Source of the DNA: Aquincolibacterium sp041674705
Lineage (GTDB): Bacteria; Omnitrophota; Omnitrophia; Omnitrophales; Aquincolibacteriaceae
Length of the DNA: 60,714 nt
Assembly (NCBI GenBank): GCA_041674705.1
Contig: JBAYVF010000010.1
Span: 1-60,714, forward strand
Direction: 5' to 3'
Part shown: piece after piece, positions 31,699 through 39,984 of the stretch
How positions within the stretch are numbered: position 1 is the first letter of the stretch
How the letters are laid out: the number at the start of each line of letters is the position of its first letter
Position numbers and translations under genes: made by a program
Notes under the pieces: generated by a model
Databases searched by the model: none
Seen by the model: the letters and a program-made list of their open reading frames with translations, nothing else
Told to the model about the DNA's origin: nothing

Positions 31699-32973
31699 AT
31701 GAACCGTATTTTGATCGGAGCGCAGTGGGGGGATGAAGGCAAAGGGAAGGTCATCGATCTTCTTGCGCGGAAAAGTGATGTGATCGTTCGCTATCAGGGC
31801 GGCAATAACGCGGGCCACACCATCAAATTCAACGATCAGAAGTTCGTTCTGCATCTGATCCCCTCGGGTATTCTTCAACCCGGGAAGATCTGCGTGATCG
31901 GCAACGGCGTCGTAATCAATCCCGAAGCGCTTTTTGACGAAGTGGCGCTTCTCGAAAAGGCGGGCATTAAGGTCCGCGGCCGGCTTCTCGTCTCCGATCA
32001 GGCACATTTGATCCTTCCGTATCACGGGCTGATGGACCAGCTCAAAGAGGAATCCTCCAAAAAAGGCAAGGCGATCGGCACGACGAAAAGAGGGATCGGG
32101 CCCTGTTATGCCGACAAGATGGCGCGCGTCGGGATCCGCGTGGGGGATCTGAAATCGCTCCCATATTTTAAGGACCGGCTCACCTATGTCCTCAAAGAGC
32201 GGAACGAATTTCTTGTGAAGATCCATCACGCCAAGCCGCTTTCTTTCAAAAAGATATTCGATTATTTTATGAAATATCGCGCGCGACTTCTTGAATTTTC
32301 ACACGATACGCCCAAATATCTTTATGACGCAACGAAGGCCAAAAAGGACATTCTTTTTGAGGGCGCTCAGGGCACGCTGCTTGACGTGGACCACGGGACC
32401 TATCCTTTCGTAACTTCCTCGAATGCCACCGTGGGCGGCGCGATCACGGGTTCCGGGATCAGCCCCACTTTTATCGATCGCGTGATCGGTGTGACGAAAG
32501 CTTATACCACGCGTGTGGGAGAAGGACCTTTCCCCACACAATTCCCTCCGAAGCTTATGAGACTGGTCCAGACCAAAGGCGAAGAATTCGGCGCCACAAC
32601 CGGCCGTCCCCGTCGCTGCGGATGGTTCGATGCGGTGATCGGACGTCACGCGGTCCGTATCAACGGGCTCGATGAGCTGGCGATCATGAAGCTCGATATT
32701 TTATCCGGGCTTCCGGAGCTGAAGATCGCAACGGCTTACCGGATCAATGGCAAGCTTACGAAAGATTACCCGCACGCCATTTTCGAATTTTCCAAAGCGC
32801 AGCCGGTCTATGAAACGTGGAAGGGCTGGGAAGAGGATATTACTCACTGCCAACGCTGGAACCAGCTGCCGCTCAATGCCCGTCGTTATCTCAAACGGAT
32901 GGAAGAATTAATGGGAACTCCGATCAAGATCGTTTCGGTCGGTAGTAAACGTAATCAAACCATCTTTCTTTAG
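31699..32973 (+). CDS. purA: Adenylosuccinate synthetase
   Basis: PurA joins IMP and aspartate with GTP to make adenylosuccinate, the first committed step to AMP. The 424-residue protein shows the family motifs: GAQWGDEGKGKVIDLLA (phosphate loop and catalytic Asp), GGNNAGHTI, IGTTKRGIGPCYADK, GVTKAYTTRVGEGPFPT and TGRPRRCGWFDAVI. Length is normal. GAGAGGG precedes ATG 31699, 14 bases after serA, so the two are likely co-transcribed. The stop is followed at once by a duplicated copy of the uppS start region. Confidence 0.97.
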   Translation: MNRILIGAQWGDEGKGKVIDLLARKSDVIVRYQGGNNAGHTIKFNDQKFVLHLIPSGILQPGKICVIGNGVVINPEALFDEVALLEKAGIKVRGRLLVSDQAHLILPYHGLMDQLKEESSKKGKAIGTTKRGIGPCYADKMARVGIRVGDLKSLPYFKDRLTYVLKERNEFLVKIHHAKPLSFKKIFDYFMKYRARLLEFSHDTPKYLYDATKAKKDILFEGAQGTLLDVDHGTYPFVTSSNATVGGAITGSGISPTFIDRVIGVTKAYTTRVGEGPFPTQFPPKLMRLVQTKGEEFGATTGRPRRCGWFDAVIGRHAVRINGLDELAIMKLDILSGLPELKIATAYRINGKLTKDYPHAIFEFSKAQPVYETWKGWEEDITHCQRWNQLPLNARRYLKRMEELMGTPIKIVSVGSKRNQTIFL

Positions 32974-33074
32974 GCCAGGACATGCCCCATCCTCCATTAC
33001 CTGAAAATTCAAAGGTTGATGGGACTAGTCCTGGCAGCCTTTCTTTAAAAAACTATTGAGGCCAGGACATGCCC
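32973..33074. repeat. Direct repeat of the uppS translation-start region
   Basis: GGCCAGGACATGCCC occurs at 32973-32987 and 33060-33074, exact over 15 bases, 87 bases apart. A fold-back sequence lies between. Confidence 0.75.
32982..33059 (+). CDS. Possible 25-codon leader ORF before uppS
   Basis: An ATG in the same 15-base context as the uppS start (GGCCAGGACATGCCC at 32973-32987 and again at 33060-33074) opens a 25-codon frame beginning MPHPPLPENS. Its stop ends one base before the second copy. The first copy can also fold: GCCAGGAC pairs with GTCCTGGC at 33028-33035, and CCCATC with GATGGG. The frame may be a translated leader that couples uppS to purA, or simply a by-product of a local duplication. 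Confidence 0.35.
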   Translation: MPHPPLPENSKVDGTSPGSLSLKNY

Positions 33075-33797
33075 AACGCGATCCCTCAACATGTTGCGAT
33101 CATCATGGATGGCAACGGGCGTTGGGCCAAGAAGCAGGGTCTTCTCCGCGTTCAAGGGCATGAAGTCGGTGTCCAGCGCGTCGAAGAGATCATCCAGGCC
33201 GCAAAGGAAAAAGGGATCCGCTACCTAACCCTTTACGCGTTCTCCAAAGAAAATTGGCGCCGTCCCAAAGAAGAAGTGGAATTCCTGATGGGGCTTTTGT
33301 CCTCGTATCTGGATAAAAAGATCGAAGCTTTGATCAAGAACAACTGCGTTTTCAATGTGATCGGTGAAATAGGGGATCTGGTCCCGACCTTGCAGAAAAA
33401 ACTCACGCAGGCTATGGAAGCTTCGAAACATAACACAGGCCTTGTCGTGACCTTTGCCTTGAGCTATTCCAGCCGTCGTGAGATCTTGCGGGCCTGTCAA
33501 AAGATCGCGGACGACGCCGTGCGGGGAGTGATCCAGCCTTCCGAGATCACCGAGGAGGTTTTTTCCAGGAATCTTTATACTTCGGGCATGCCGGATCCGG
33601 AACTTCTGATCCGCACAAGCGGAGAGATGAGGATCAGCAATTTTCTTTTGTGGCAGATCTCTTACGCCGAGCTTTATGTGACGAAAAAATTCTGGCCGGA
33701 ATTCACCCGGGATGAGTTCGAAAAGGCGCTTGAGGATTACAAAGAGCGGGAACGACGCTTCGGAGACACCTGCGCGGCGAACGGAGGGAAAAAATGA
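33069..33797 (+). CDS. uppS: Isoprenyl transferase (undecaprenyl diphosphate synthase)
   Basis: UppS condenses isopentenyl diphosphate in cis on to farnesyl diphosphate to make the C55 carrier for peptidoglycan and glycan export. The 242-residue protein has the signature IIMDGNGRWAKKQG, GHEVGVQRVEEI, LTLYAFSKENWRRPKEEV and DPELLIRTSGEMRISNFLLWQ, with SYAELYVTKKFWPEF near the end. ATG 33069 is preceded by CCAGGA. It heads the uppS-cdsA-dxr-rseP envelope and isoprenoid group, and its stop overlaps cdsA (ATGA). Confidence 0.96.
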   Translation: MPNAIPQHVAIIMDGNGRWAKKQGLLRVQGHEVGVQRVEEIIQAAKEKGIRYLTLYAFSKENWRRPKEEVEFLMGLLSSYLDKKIEALIKNNCVFNVIGEIGDLVPTLQKKLTQAMEASKHNTGLVVTFALSYSSRREILRACQKIADDAVRGVIQPSEITEEVFSRNLYTSGMPDPELLIRTSGEMRISNFLLWQISYAELYVTKKFWPEFTRDEFEKALEDYKERERRFGDTCAANGGKK

Positions 33798-34591
33798 ACC
33801 AGCTCATAAAACGCATTATGACCTCGGCGGTTTTGATCTCAGTGGCGATCGCGGTGATCTTTTATTTGCCGCATTGGTGCTTTTTCCTTGTGGTCGAGGC
33901 GTTCATCCTGGTGGGGCTTTGGGAATTCTTTTCCCTCGCGGAACAAAAAGGGCTGCTCGTTCACCGGGGGTTTGGCCTTGTGTTCGGCGCGCTTTTGCCT
34001 TTCTCGGCTTATTTCTCTCTTCAGCCCACGAACCTTCTCATGGTCATTGTGGCGCTTTTTATATTCCTGTTCAATCGCAAGTCTCCGGACAAGACCATCA
34101 CAAGCGTTTCCGTGAGCGTCTTCGGGATCATCTATGTGGCGTGGTTTTTTTCGTATCTCATCAAGATCAAGCTTTTGCCTGACGGGGCGGCCTGGGTGGC
34201 TTACACGATCCTGATCGTCAAGGCGGGGGATATGGCGGCCTATTTTGTCGGCAAGAAATTCGGAAAAACCAAACTTCTCGAACACGTCAGTCCTAAAAAA
34301 TCGATTGAAGGAGCCATCGGCCAGATGTTCGCGACGATCGCGCTCTCAGTTGGTTCTGTTTTTTATCTTCATGTTTCTCCGATCCACCTTCTGATCCTGG
34401 GCACCGCGGTCGGGGCGTTGGCGCTTCTGGGCGATCTCGCGGAGAGCCTGATCAAGCGTGACGCGGGCGTCAAGGATTCCGGGAATATCCCGGGCCTCGG
34501 CGGTATGCTGGATGTGATGGACAGTCTTCTTTTTACCATCCCCGTTGTTTATTTTTACCTGACCATGGTCCTGGGTTTTGAAAGATTATGA
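33794..34591 (+). CDS. cdsA: Phosphatidate cytidylyltransferase
   Basis: CdsA makes CDP-diacylglycerol from phosphatidate and CTP at the inner membrane. The 265-residue protein has about seven hydrophobic segments and the family signature near the C-terminus, SLIKRDAGVKDSGNIPGLGGMLDVMDS. An earlier KAGDMAAYFVGKKFGKTKL and SPKKSIEGAIGQ also match. Length is normal. It overlaps uppS by 4 bases. The stop is directly followed by the nested hairpin that precedes dxr. Confidence 0.95.
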   Translation: MNQLIKRIMTSAVLISVAIAVIFYLPHWCFFLVVEAFILVGLWEFFSLAEQKGLLVHRGFGLVFGALLPFSAYFSLQPTNLLMVIVALFIFLFNRKSPDKTITSVSVSVFGIIYVAWFFSYLIKIKLLPDGAAWVAYTILIVKAGDMAAYFVGKKFGKTKLLEHVSPKKSIEGAIGQMFATIALSVGSVFYLHVSPIHLLILGTAVGALALLGDLAESLIKRDAGVKDSGNIPGLGGMLDVMDSLLFTIPVVYFYLTMVLGFERL

Positions 34592-34683
34592 ACCCCGTTA
34601 GAGATAGGAAGCGCCAAAGGCGCTTCCGTGTTTAAAATGAGGAAATATTATTCGCAAGCTTTTCAACGAATCTCTAACGGGGT
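34592..34683. promoter_or_regulatory. Nested hairpin over the dxr start
   Basis: ACCCCGTTAGAGAT (34592-34605) is the exact complement of ATCTCTAACGGGGT (34670-34683), a 14-bp outer stem. Inside is GGAAGCGCC-AAA-GGCGCTTCC (34607-34627), a perfect 9-bp hairpin. The outer stem closes on the first bases of the dxr GTG start. It could control dxr translation or be a small inserted palindrome. Confidence 0.65.
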
Positions 34684-35887
34684 GAAGCAGCTTTCCATCC
34701 TCGGCTCTACGGGGTCGGTGGGCGAAAATACTCTTCGCGTGGTTCGCATCCATCCCGAGCGATTTTCGGTTAAAGCTCTCGCCGTTAAAAAAAATACCGA
34801 GAAACTTTACGAACAGGCCGTCGAATTCCGTCCCAAAGTGGTTTGCGTCTATGACCCGCAAGCAGCCCAAAAGGCCGCTCCCAAGTTCAAGCGTCTCGGC
34901 ATCCGCGTGGTGACGGGGGATGAAGGCCTTGAAGAAGTTGCGACGCTCGCCGGAGTTCAGGAAGTGATCTGCGCCATGGTGGGTGCCGTGGGGCTCAAAC
35001 CCATCTTTGCCGCCGTGCGCGCGAAAAAAACCGTCGCGATCGCGAATAAAGAGCCGCTTGTCATGGCGGGGAAACTTCTTCTGGAAGCGGCCAAGAAGGC
35101 CGGAGTTGCGGTGCTTCCGATCGATAGTGAACACTCCGCGCTCTGGCAATGCCTGGAAAATCAGGATCCGGCGTTTGTCAAAAAACTTATCATCACGTCT
35201 TCCGGCGGGCCGTTTAGGAATATCAAGGGGTCGCTTGCGAAGATCACGCGGGCCCAGGCGCTCAATCATCCGAAATGGAAAATGGGTCCGAAGATCACGA
35301 TCGATTCCGCGACGATGATGAATAAAGGCCTCGAGGTGATCGAAGCCGCGAATCTTTTTCGTATGCCGGCCGCCAAGATCGACGTCCTGGTCCATCCGGA
35401 GGCGATCGTGCACGCGCTGGTGGAATTCGTGGACGGTTCGCATTTCGCGCATCTCGGGGTGACCGACATGCGACTTCCGATCCAGTACGCGCTGAGCTAT
35501 CCCGAACGTCTGGAAGACCACTTGCCTCATCTGGACCTGGCGAACCTCACGGCGCTCCATTTCGAGAAACCGGACCGGAAACGTTTCCCGTGTCTAGACC
35601 TTGGCTATACCGCCAGCAAGATCGGCGGGACCATGCCGGCGGTATTGAATGCCGCCAACGAAGTGGCCGTAGAAGCGTTCCTGAACGGGAAGATCGGATT
35701 CCTTGAGATCCCGAAAACGATCGAAAAAACTTTACGCGCACACCGCATTATTTATAAACCGGTCCTGGCCGATATCTTCGCGGCGGATGCCTGGGCCCGC
35801 CTGGAAGCCCATTCTTTATTAACAAAGAAGGCGAGGCTCGCCTGTCTTCGCAAGGCGGCTCGAGAGACCGCAGAGGAACTATTATGA
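34682..35887 (+). CDS. dxr: 1-deoxy-D-xylulose 5-phosphate reductoisomerase
   Basis: Dxr converts DXP to MEP with NADPH in the non-mevalonate isoprenoid pathway that feeds uppS. From GTG 34682 the protein has 401 residues and begins VKQLSILGSTGSVGENTL, aligning with the E. coli start MKQLTILGSTGSIG. The open frame extends to 34628, but there it lies in the hairpin. Other motifs are IANKEPLVMAGKL, PIDSEHSALWQCL, SSGGPFRN, HPKWKMGPKITIDSATMMNKGLEVIEA and HPEAIVHALVEF (metal and substrate sites). The GTG lacks a good ribosome-binding site, so translation may depend on the hairpin or on coupling to cdsA. The stop overlaps rseP (ATGA). Confidence 0.95.
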   Translation: MKQLSILGSTGSVGENTLRVVRIHPERFSVKALAVKKNTEKLYEQAVEFRPKVVCVYDPQAAQKAAPKFKRLGIRVVTGDEGLEEVATLAGVQEVICAMVGAVGLKPIFAAVRAKKTVAIANKEPLVMAGKLLLEAAKKAGVAVLPIDSEHSALWQCLENQDPAFVKKLIITSSGGPFRNIKGSLAKITRAQALNHPKWKMGPKITIDSATMMNKGLEVIEAANLFRMPAAKIDVLVHPEAIVHALVEFVDGSHFAHLGVTDMRLPIQYALSYPERLEDHLPHLDLANLTALHFEKPDRKRFPCLDLGYTASKIGGTMPAVLNAANEVAVEAFLNGKIGFLEIPKTIEKTLRAHRIIYKPVLADIFAADAWARLEAHSLLTKKARLACLRKAARETAEELL

Positions 35888-37002
35888 ATTCCCTGATTTC
35901 CCTTTTACCGGCGCTGATCGTTTTTGGCATTCTCATTATTGTTCACGAGTTCGGGCATTTTATCGCGTGCCGTTTTTCCAAAGTGCGTGTTGAAAAATTC
36001 TCGATCGGATTCGGGCCGGAACTGATCCACTGGCAGTCCGGGGAGACGCGTTTTTCCATCTCGCTTTTTCCGTTAGGCGGTTTTGTGAGCCCTGCGGGGG
36101 AAGAGGCTTCCAAAGTCGGGCCCGAAGGACCGCAGCCGGGGGATTTTCTTGCGGCATCCACGCTTTCAAGGATCTTGATTGTCATATCCGGCGTCGCGAT
36201 GAATTACGTGCTGGCCTTTCTCGTGTTCTGGGCCGTTTTTATGATCGGTCGTCCGATGCCGGGGACCGTGGTCGGTGGTTTTGTGAAGGGCTATCCCGCC
36301 GAGGCCAGTCGTTTGAAAGTGAACGATAAGATCCTGAAGGTGGACGACCAGGCGGTCACGAACTGGAAGGATATCCTGGAGCGTTTCGATCAGTCGGCGG
36401 GCGCGATGATCCAATTGAACGTCGAGCGGCCGCGCGCCAACGCGAAGCCGGAACTTTTGATCGTTCAGATCAGGCCCAAGGTCGAAGACGCGAAGGACCT
36501 TTTTGGGAAAAAAGTTCAGATGCGGCGGGTCGGCATCACGCCGGATCCTGCGGCGTACGTGTCCGAGAGCTATGCCCCTTTGCCGGCTTTGAAAAAAGCC
36601 TGGGATCTTGAGGTTTATCAGACGGTCATGACGCACAAGGCGCTTTTTTATCTGATCACGGGACAAATATCGCCCAAGAATCTGATGGGGCCGCTGGGGA
36701 TCATTCAGATCAGCGGGCAGGCCGCCAAGGCAGGGATCGCGGCGCTATTACAGCTCTTGGCGATCTTGAGCGTGTCGCTTGCGGTGATCAATCTTCTGCC
36801 GCTGCCGGCGCTCGACGGAGGCCATCTGGTATTTCTCCTGATCGAACTGGTGACGCGCCGGCGCATCAGCCCGGTGTGGCAGGAACGGATCACGACGGTC
36901 GGGTTTTTCCTGCTCATGGCGCTTATGGTGTTCGTGCTTTATAATGATGTCGTGAATCTTTCGATCCTCGACAAACTGAAAAATCTGATTCATTTAAAGT
37001 AA
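35884..37002 (+). CDS. rseP: Site-2 intramembrane metalloprotease RseP
   Basis: RseP cleaves membrane-bound regulators and signal-peptide remnants within the inner membrane. The 372-residue protein has the zinc motif HEFGH at residues 21-25 in the first membrane helix, a VMNYVLAF-type second segment (GVAMNYVLAFLVFW), one clear PDZ domain (PAEASRLKVNDKILKVDDQAVTNWKDILERF) and the C-terminal LDG motif LLPLPALDGGHLVFLLIE that gives the third ligand. E. coli RseP (450 residues) has two PDZ domains; one is typical of many lineages. ATGA overlap with dxr. Confidence 0.95.
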   Translation: MNSLISLLPALIVFGILIIVHEFGHFIACRFSKVRVEKFSIGFGPELIHWQSGETRFSISLFPLGGFVSPAGEEASKVGPEGPQPGDFLAASTLSRILIVISGVAMNYVLAFLVFWAVFMIGRPMPGTVVGGFVKGYPAEASRLKVNDKILKVDDQAVTNWKDILERFDQSAGAMIQLNVERPRANAKPELLIVQIRPKVEDAKDLFGKKVQMRRVGITPDPAAYVSESYAPLPALKKAWDLEVYQTVMTHKALFYLITGQISPKNLMGPLGIIQISGQAAKAGIAALLQLLAILSVSLAVINLLPLPALDGGHLVFLLIELVTRRRISPVWQERITTVGFFLLMALMVFVLYNDVVNLSILDKLKNLIHLK

Positions 37003-37021
37003 TCCGAATTTAAGTCTTTTT

Positions 37022-37084
37022 GTCATTCCCGCGAAAGCGGGAATCCAGGAGTCTGGATCCCCGATAAAAGCATTCGAGGATGAC
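37022..37084. repeat. GTCATTCCCGC dispersed palindromic repeat, copy 2
   Basis: GTCATTCCCGC-gaaa-GCGGGAATCC, then GGATCCCCG...CGAGGATGAC. It matches copy 1 at 29987 closely, including the GATTAAAGCATT-like loop. It lies between rseP and proS. Confidence 0.8.
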
Positions 37085-37121
37085 GGTGATATACGACATA
37101 CAACATATGAGGTACGACAAC

Positions 37122-38807
37122 ATGCGTTGGACACAAACCCTGATCCCGAGTCTTCGAAATATTCCCAAAGATGCCGAAGCCATCAGCCACCAGCTCGCGC
37201 TTCGGGCCGGTCTCATCCGCCAGCTTTCTTCCGGCGTTTATAGTTATCTGCCGCTCGGCTTTCGCGTGCTTCTGAAGATCATCGGGATCATTCGTGAGGA
37301 AATGAATCGCGCCGGCGCGTCCGAAGTGCTACTGCCGGCCCTCCATCCGGCCGAGATCTGGAAAAAATCAGGCCGTTATGAAACGCTGGGGGATGACAAG
37401 ATCGCTTTCAAGAACCGCGCGGGTCACGAATTCGTGCTCGGCCCCACACATGAAGAGATCATCACGGAGCTCGTCGGGACCAACATCAAATCCTTCCGCG
37501 ATCTCCCGCTCAATCTTTTTCAGATCCAGAATAAATTCCGGGACGAGGCCCGCCCGCGTTTCGGCGTGATCCGCACCAAGGAATTCATCATGAAAGATGC
37601 CTACAGTTTCGATGTTGATGAAAAAGGCCTGGATGTGAATTACCAGAAAATGTACGACGCGTACACCCGGATCTTCACGCGCTGCGGCCTGAAGTTCCAG
37701 GTGGTGAATGCGGATACCGGCATGATGGGCGGTAAGATGAGCCAGGAATTCATGGTGATCTGCCCGTACGGGGAAGACCGCGTCGCGAGTTCGGAGGGCG
37801 GTTATCTCGCAAGCCAGGATATTGCCGAGCGGGCCAAGCCCGCAGACCACAGACCACAGACTACAGACCACAAACCCGAGGTATTTGACACGCCCAATTT
37901 AAGAACGATCGAAGAGATCACGCATCGTTACAAGGTTCAGGCCTCGCACATGATCAAGACGCTCATTTTTATGGCCGACGGGAAGCCGGTCGCGGCGCTT
38001 GTGACAGGCGATAGCGAAGTTAATGAAAGCAAGCTCCGGAAACTGATCGGGGCCAAAGACCTCCGTCAGGCCGACGGGCACGAGATCCTGGAAGCGACGG
38101 GCGCGCCCGTGGGATTTTCAGGGCCGGTGGGCTTGAAGATCCCCACTTATGCAGATTGGGATATTCTCGGGATCGCGGATGCGGTGACGGGAGCGAATCA
38201 AAAAGACAAACATCTCAAGGGCGTGGTGATCGGGCGCGATTTTACACCGACAGCGACCGGCGATATTCGTTTTGTGAAGGACGGCGACCTTGCGCCGGAC
38301 GGCAAAGGCAAACTTGTGCTGACGACCAGCATGGAGATCGGTCATATCTTCAAGCTCGGCACACGCTACACGGAATCCATCGGCGCTCATTTCCTGGATG
38401 AAAAAGGCGAGCGCAAGCCCGCGATCATGGGCTGTTACGGGATCGGCGTGAACCGCATTCTCGCGGCTACGATCGAACAGCATCACGATCTGAAGGGCAT
38501 CAAATGGCCCGAGGCGATCGCGCCATTCGCGGTAGAAATCATCACCGTGAATCATGCGGATGAAAAAGTCCGCGACGCCGCGGAAAAGATCTATGAAGAA
38601 CTTACCAAGGCCGGCAAGGACGTCCTTTATGACGACCGGGATGAACGCGCCGGTGTGAAGTTCAATGACGCGGACCTCGTCGGTATTCCGACGCAGATCG
38701 TGATCGGTGACCGCAGCCTGAAAGAAGGCAAAGTCGAGCTCAAGAGTCGCCAGACCGGCGAGACCAAGCTCGTCGAGCTGGAGTCAGCGGTAAGCGGTAA
38801 GTGGTAA
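37122..38807 (+). CDS. proS: Prolyl-tRNA synthetase with repeat-derived insertion
   Basis: ProS charges tRNA-Pro. From ATG 37122 the protein has 561 residues (E. coli 572) and begins MRWTQTLIPSLRNIPKDAEAISHQLALRAGLIRQLSSGVYSYLPLG, the bacterial-type start. Class II motifs are present (motif 1 ILREEMNR region, motif 2 FRDEARPRFGVIRTKEFIMKDAYSF, motif 3 GCYGIGVNRILAA). An editing (INS) domain lies in the middle (about 255-400) and an anticodon-binding domain at the end. Two parts look foreign. Ten codons at 37843-37872 (ADHRPQTTDHK) are a CAGACC-family repeat arm, and the last residues (SAVSGKW) and stop codon lie in the GGTAAG-family arm. The frame upstream to 37080 starts within a palindromic repeat and is rejected. 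Confidence 0.95.
   Translation: MRWTQTLIPSLRNIPKDAEAISHQLALRAGLIRQLSSGVYSYLPLGFRVLLKIIGIIREEMNRAGASEVLLPALHPAEIWKKSGRYETLGDDKIAFKNRAGHEFVLGPTHEEIITELVGTNIKSFRDLPLNLFQIQNKFRDEARPRFGVIRTKEFIMKDAYSFDVDEKGLDVNYQKMYDAYTRIFTRCGLKFQVVNADTGMMGGKMSQEFMVICPYGEDRVASSEGGYLASQDIAERAKPADHRPQTTDHKPEVFDTPNLRTIEEITHRYKVQASHMIKTLIFMADGKPVAALVTGDSEVNESKLRKLIGAKDLRQADGHEILEATGAPVGFSGPVGLKIPTYADWDILGIADAVTGANQKDKHLKGVVIGRDFTPTATGDIRFVKDGDLAPDGKGKLVLTTSMEIGHIFKLGTRYTESIGAHFLDEKGERKPAIMGCYGIGVNRILAATIEQHHDLKGIKWPEAIAPFAVEIITVNHADEKVRDAAEKIYEELTKAGKDVLYDDRDERAGVKFNDADLVGIPTQIVIGDRSLKEGKVELKSRQTGETKLVELESAVSGKW
37843..37872. repeat. CAGACC-family arm inside proS
   Basis: Thirty bases made of CAGACCA/CAGACTA words, in frame with proS, encoding ADHRPQTTDH-type sequence. 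Same vocabulary as 22158 and 28125. It sits just before the editing domain. Confidence 0.7.
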
Positions 38808-38876
38808 GCTGTAAGCAGTTCATTTCGTTTTTCCGTTCTTCTTACTTAGCGTCTACCGCTTATCCCTTATCACTTT
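38786..38876. repeat. Word-repeat fold-back element, GGTAAG family
   Basis: The left arm (38786-38818) repeats AGCGGTAAG/GTGGTAAG/CTGTAAG and contains the proS stop. The right arm (38837-38876) has CTTACTTAG, CTACCGCTTATCCCTTATCAC, the complementary words. It runs up to the dinB ATG, leaving no normal ribosome-binding site. Confidence 0.7.
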
Positions 38877-39956
38877 ATGAATTGGCCTAAAAAATTCATT
38901 CATCTCGACATGGACGCGTTCTTTGCGGCCGTGGAGCAGCGCGACCAGCCGGAGCTCAAGGGCAAGCCCGTCATCGTGGGCGGCAACCCGAATAGCCGTA
39001 GCGTCGTGAGCACTTGTTCTTACGAGGCCCGGAAATTCGGGATCCATTCCGGCATGCCCACCGCGCAAGCCAAGCGGCTTTGTCCTCAGGGCGTTTTTCT
39101 CACTCCCGATTTCGAAAAATACAGCGCCGCCTCCAAGTCCATCATGGCGATCTTTCACACCTACACGCCGCTTGTCGAGCAGGTCTCGCTCGATGAAGCG
39201 TATCTCGATGTCACCGAGAACAAACTTCATCTTGAGGATCCCGTGAAACTTGCGGCGCTCGTCAAACAGCATATCTTTGCTGTGACAAAACTCACCGCCT
39301 CGGCCGGTGTGGCGCCCAATATGTTCCTGGCGAAGATCGCTTCGGATATGCAAAAGCCGGATGGGTTGACCGTGGTGTTCCCGGACAAGATTTTAGAATT
39401 CTTAAAAGACCTTCCGGTCCGGAAGATCCCGGGTGTCGGCCCGCGCACCGAAGAGATCCTCCACGGGATGACCTTAAACACGTGCGGGGATATCTGGGGC
39501 GTGAAGCCCCAGGACCTTTGCGCGAAATTGGGGAAGTGGGGGCTTGAGCTTTTCCATAAAGCGCGCGGGGAGGAGGACCGGGAAGTGAATCCTCATTGGG
39601 AACGGACGCAATTAAGCGCCGAAGAAACATTCCCGAAGGACATCGCGGATCTCCCGTGGCTGAAGCGAAAACTCGCGCAACTCGCGGAGCACGTCTTTTA
39701 CGATCTGAAGCAGGAAGGTCGCACCGGCAGGACCGTGGTGCTCAAGGTGAAATACCACGACTTTGAACAGATCACGCGTTCCCGGACACTCGCCGCGCCG
39801 CCGCCGGATTGGCAGACCCTTCACGAGATCGCCTGCGATCTGTTAAAGAAAAAAACCTTCGCCGGAAGAAAACCCATCCGTCTTTTGGGTCTCGGTATCA
39901 GCGGGTTGAAAGGCGAAGCCGAGCTTCCAGTGGCCGCGCAGGGAGAATTATTTTAG
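38877..39956 (+). CDS. dinB: DNA polymerase IV (Y family)
   Basis: DinB is a lesion-bypass polymerase. The 359-residue protein has the first metal-binding motif FIHLDMDAFFAAVEQ (Asp11), the steric-gate and nucleotide region SVVSTCSYEARKFGIHSGMP, the catalytic SLDEAYLDVT and the helix-hairpin-helix IPGVGPRTEEIL. The little-finger domain ends in QGELF, a beta-clamp-binding motif. Length matches E. coli (351). The ATG directly abuts the repeat element at 38786-38876 with no visible Shine-Dalgarno, so initiation may be weak or coupled to proS. Confidence 0.95.
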   Translation: MNWPKKFIHLDMDAFFAAVEQRDQPELKGKPVIVGGNPNSRSVVSTCSYEARKFGIHSGMPTAQAKRLCPQGVFLTPDFEKYSAASKSIMAIFHTYTPLVEQVSLDEAYLDVTENKLHLEDPVKLAALVKQHIFAVTKLTASAGVAPNMFLAKIASDMQKPDGLTVVFPDKILEFLKDLPVRKIPGVGPRTEEILHGMTLNTCGDIWGVKPQDLCAKLGKWGLELFHKARGEEDREVNPHWERTQLSAEETFPKDIADLPWLKRKLAQLAEHVFYDLKQEGRTGRTVVLKVKYHDFEQITRSRTLAAPPPDWQTLHEIACDLLKKKTFAGRKPIRLLGLGISGLKGEAELPVAAQGELF

Positions 39957-39984
39957 ATCAAGAAATTGTTCGAGTAATCCAAGA

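Noticed and set aside
34598..35560. 320-codon open frame on the minus strand
   Set aside because: Antisense to dxr and very rich in His/Arg, a typical shadow of a GC-rich coding strand.
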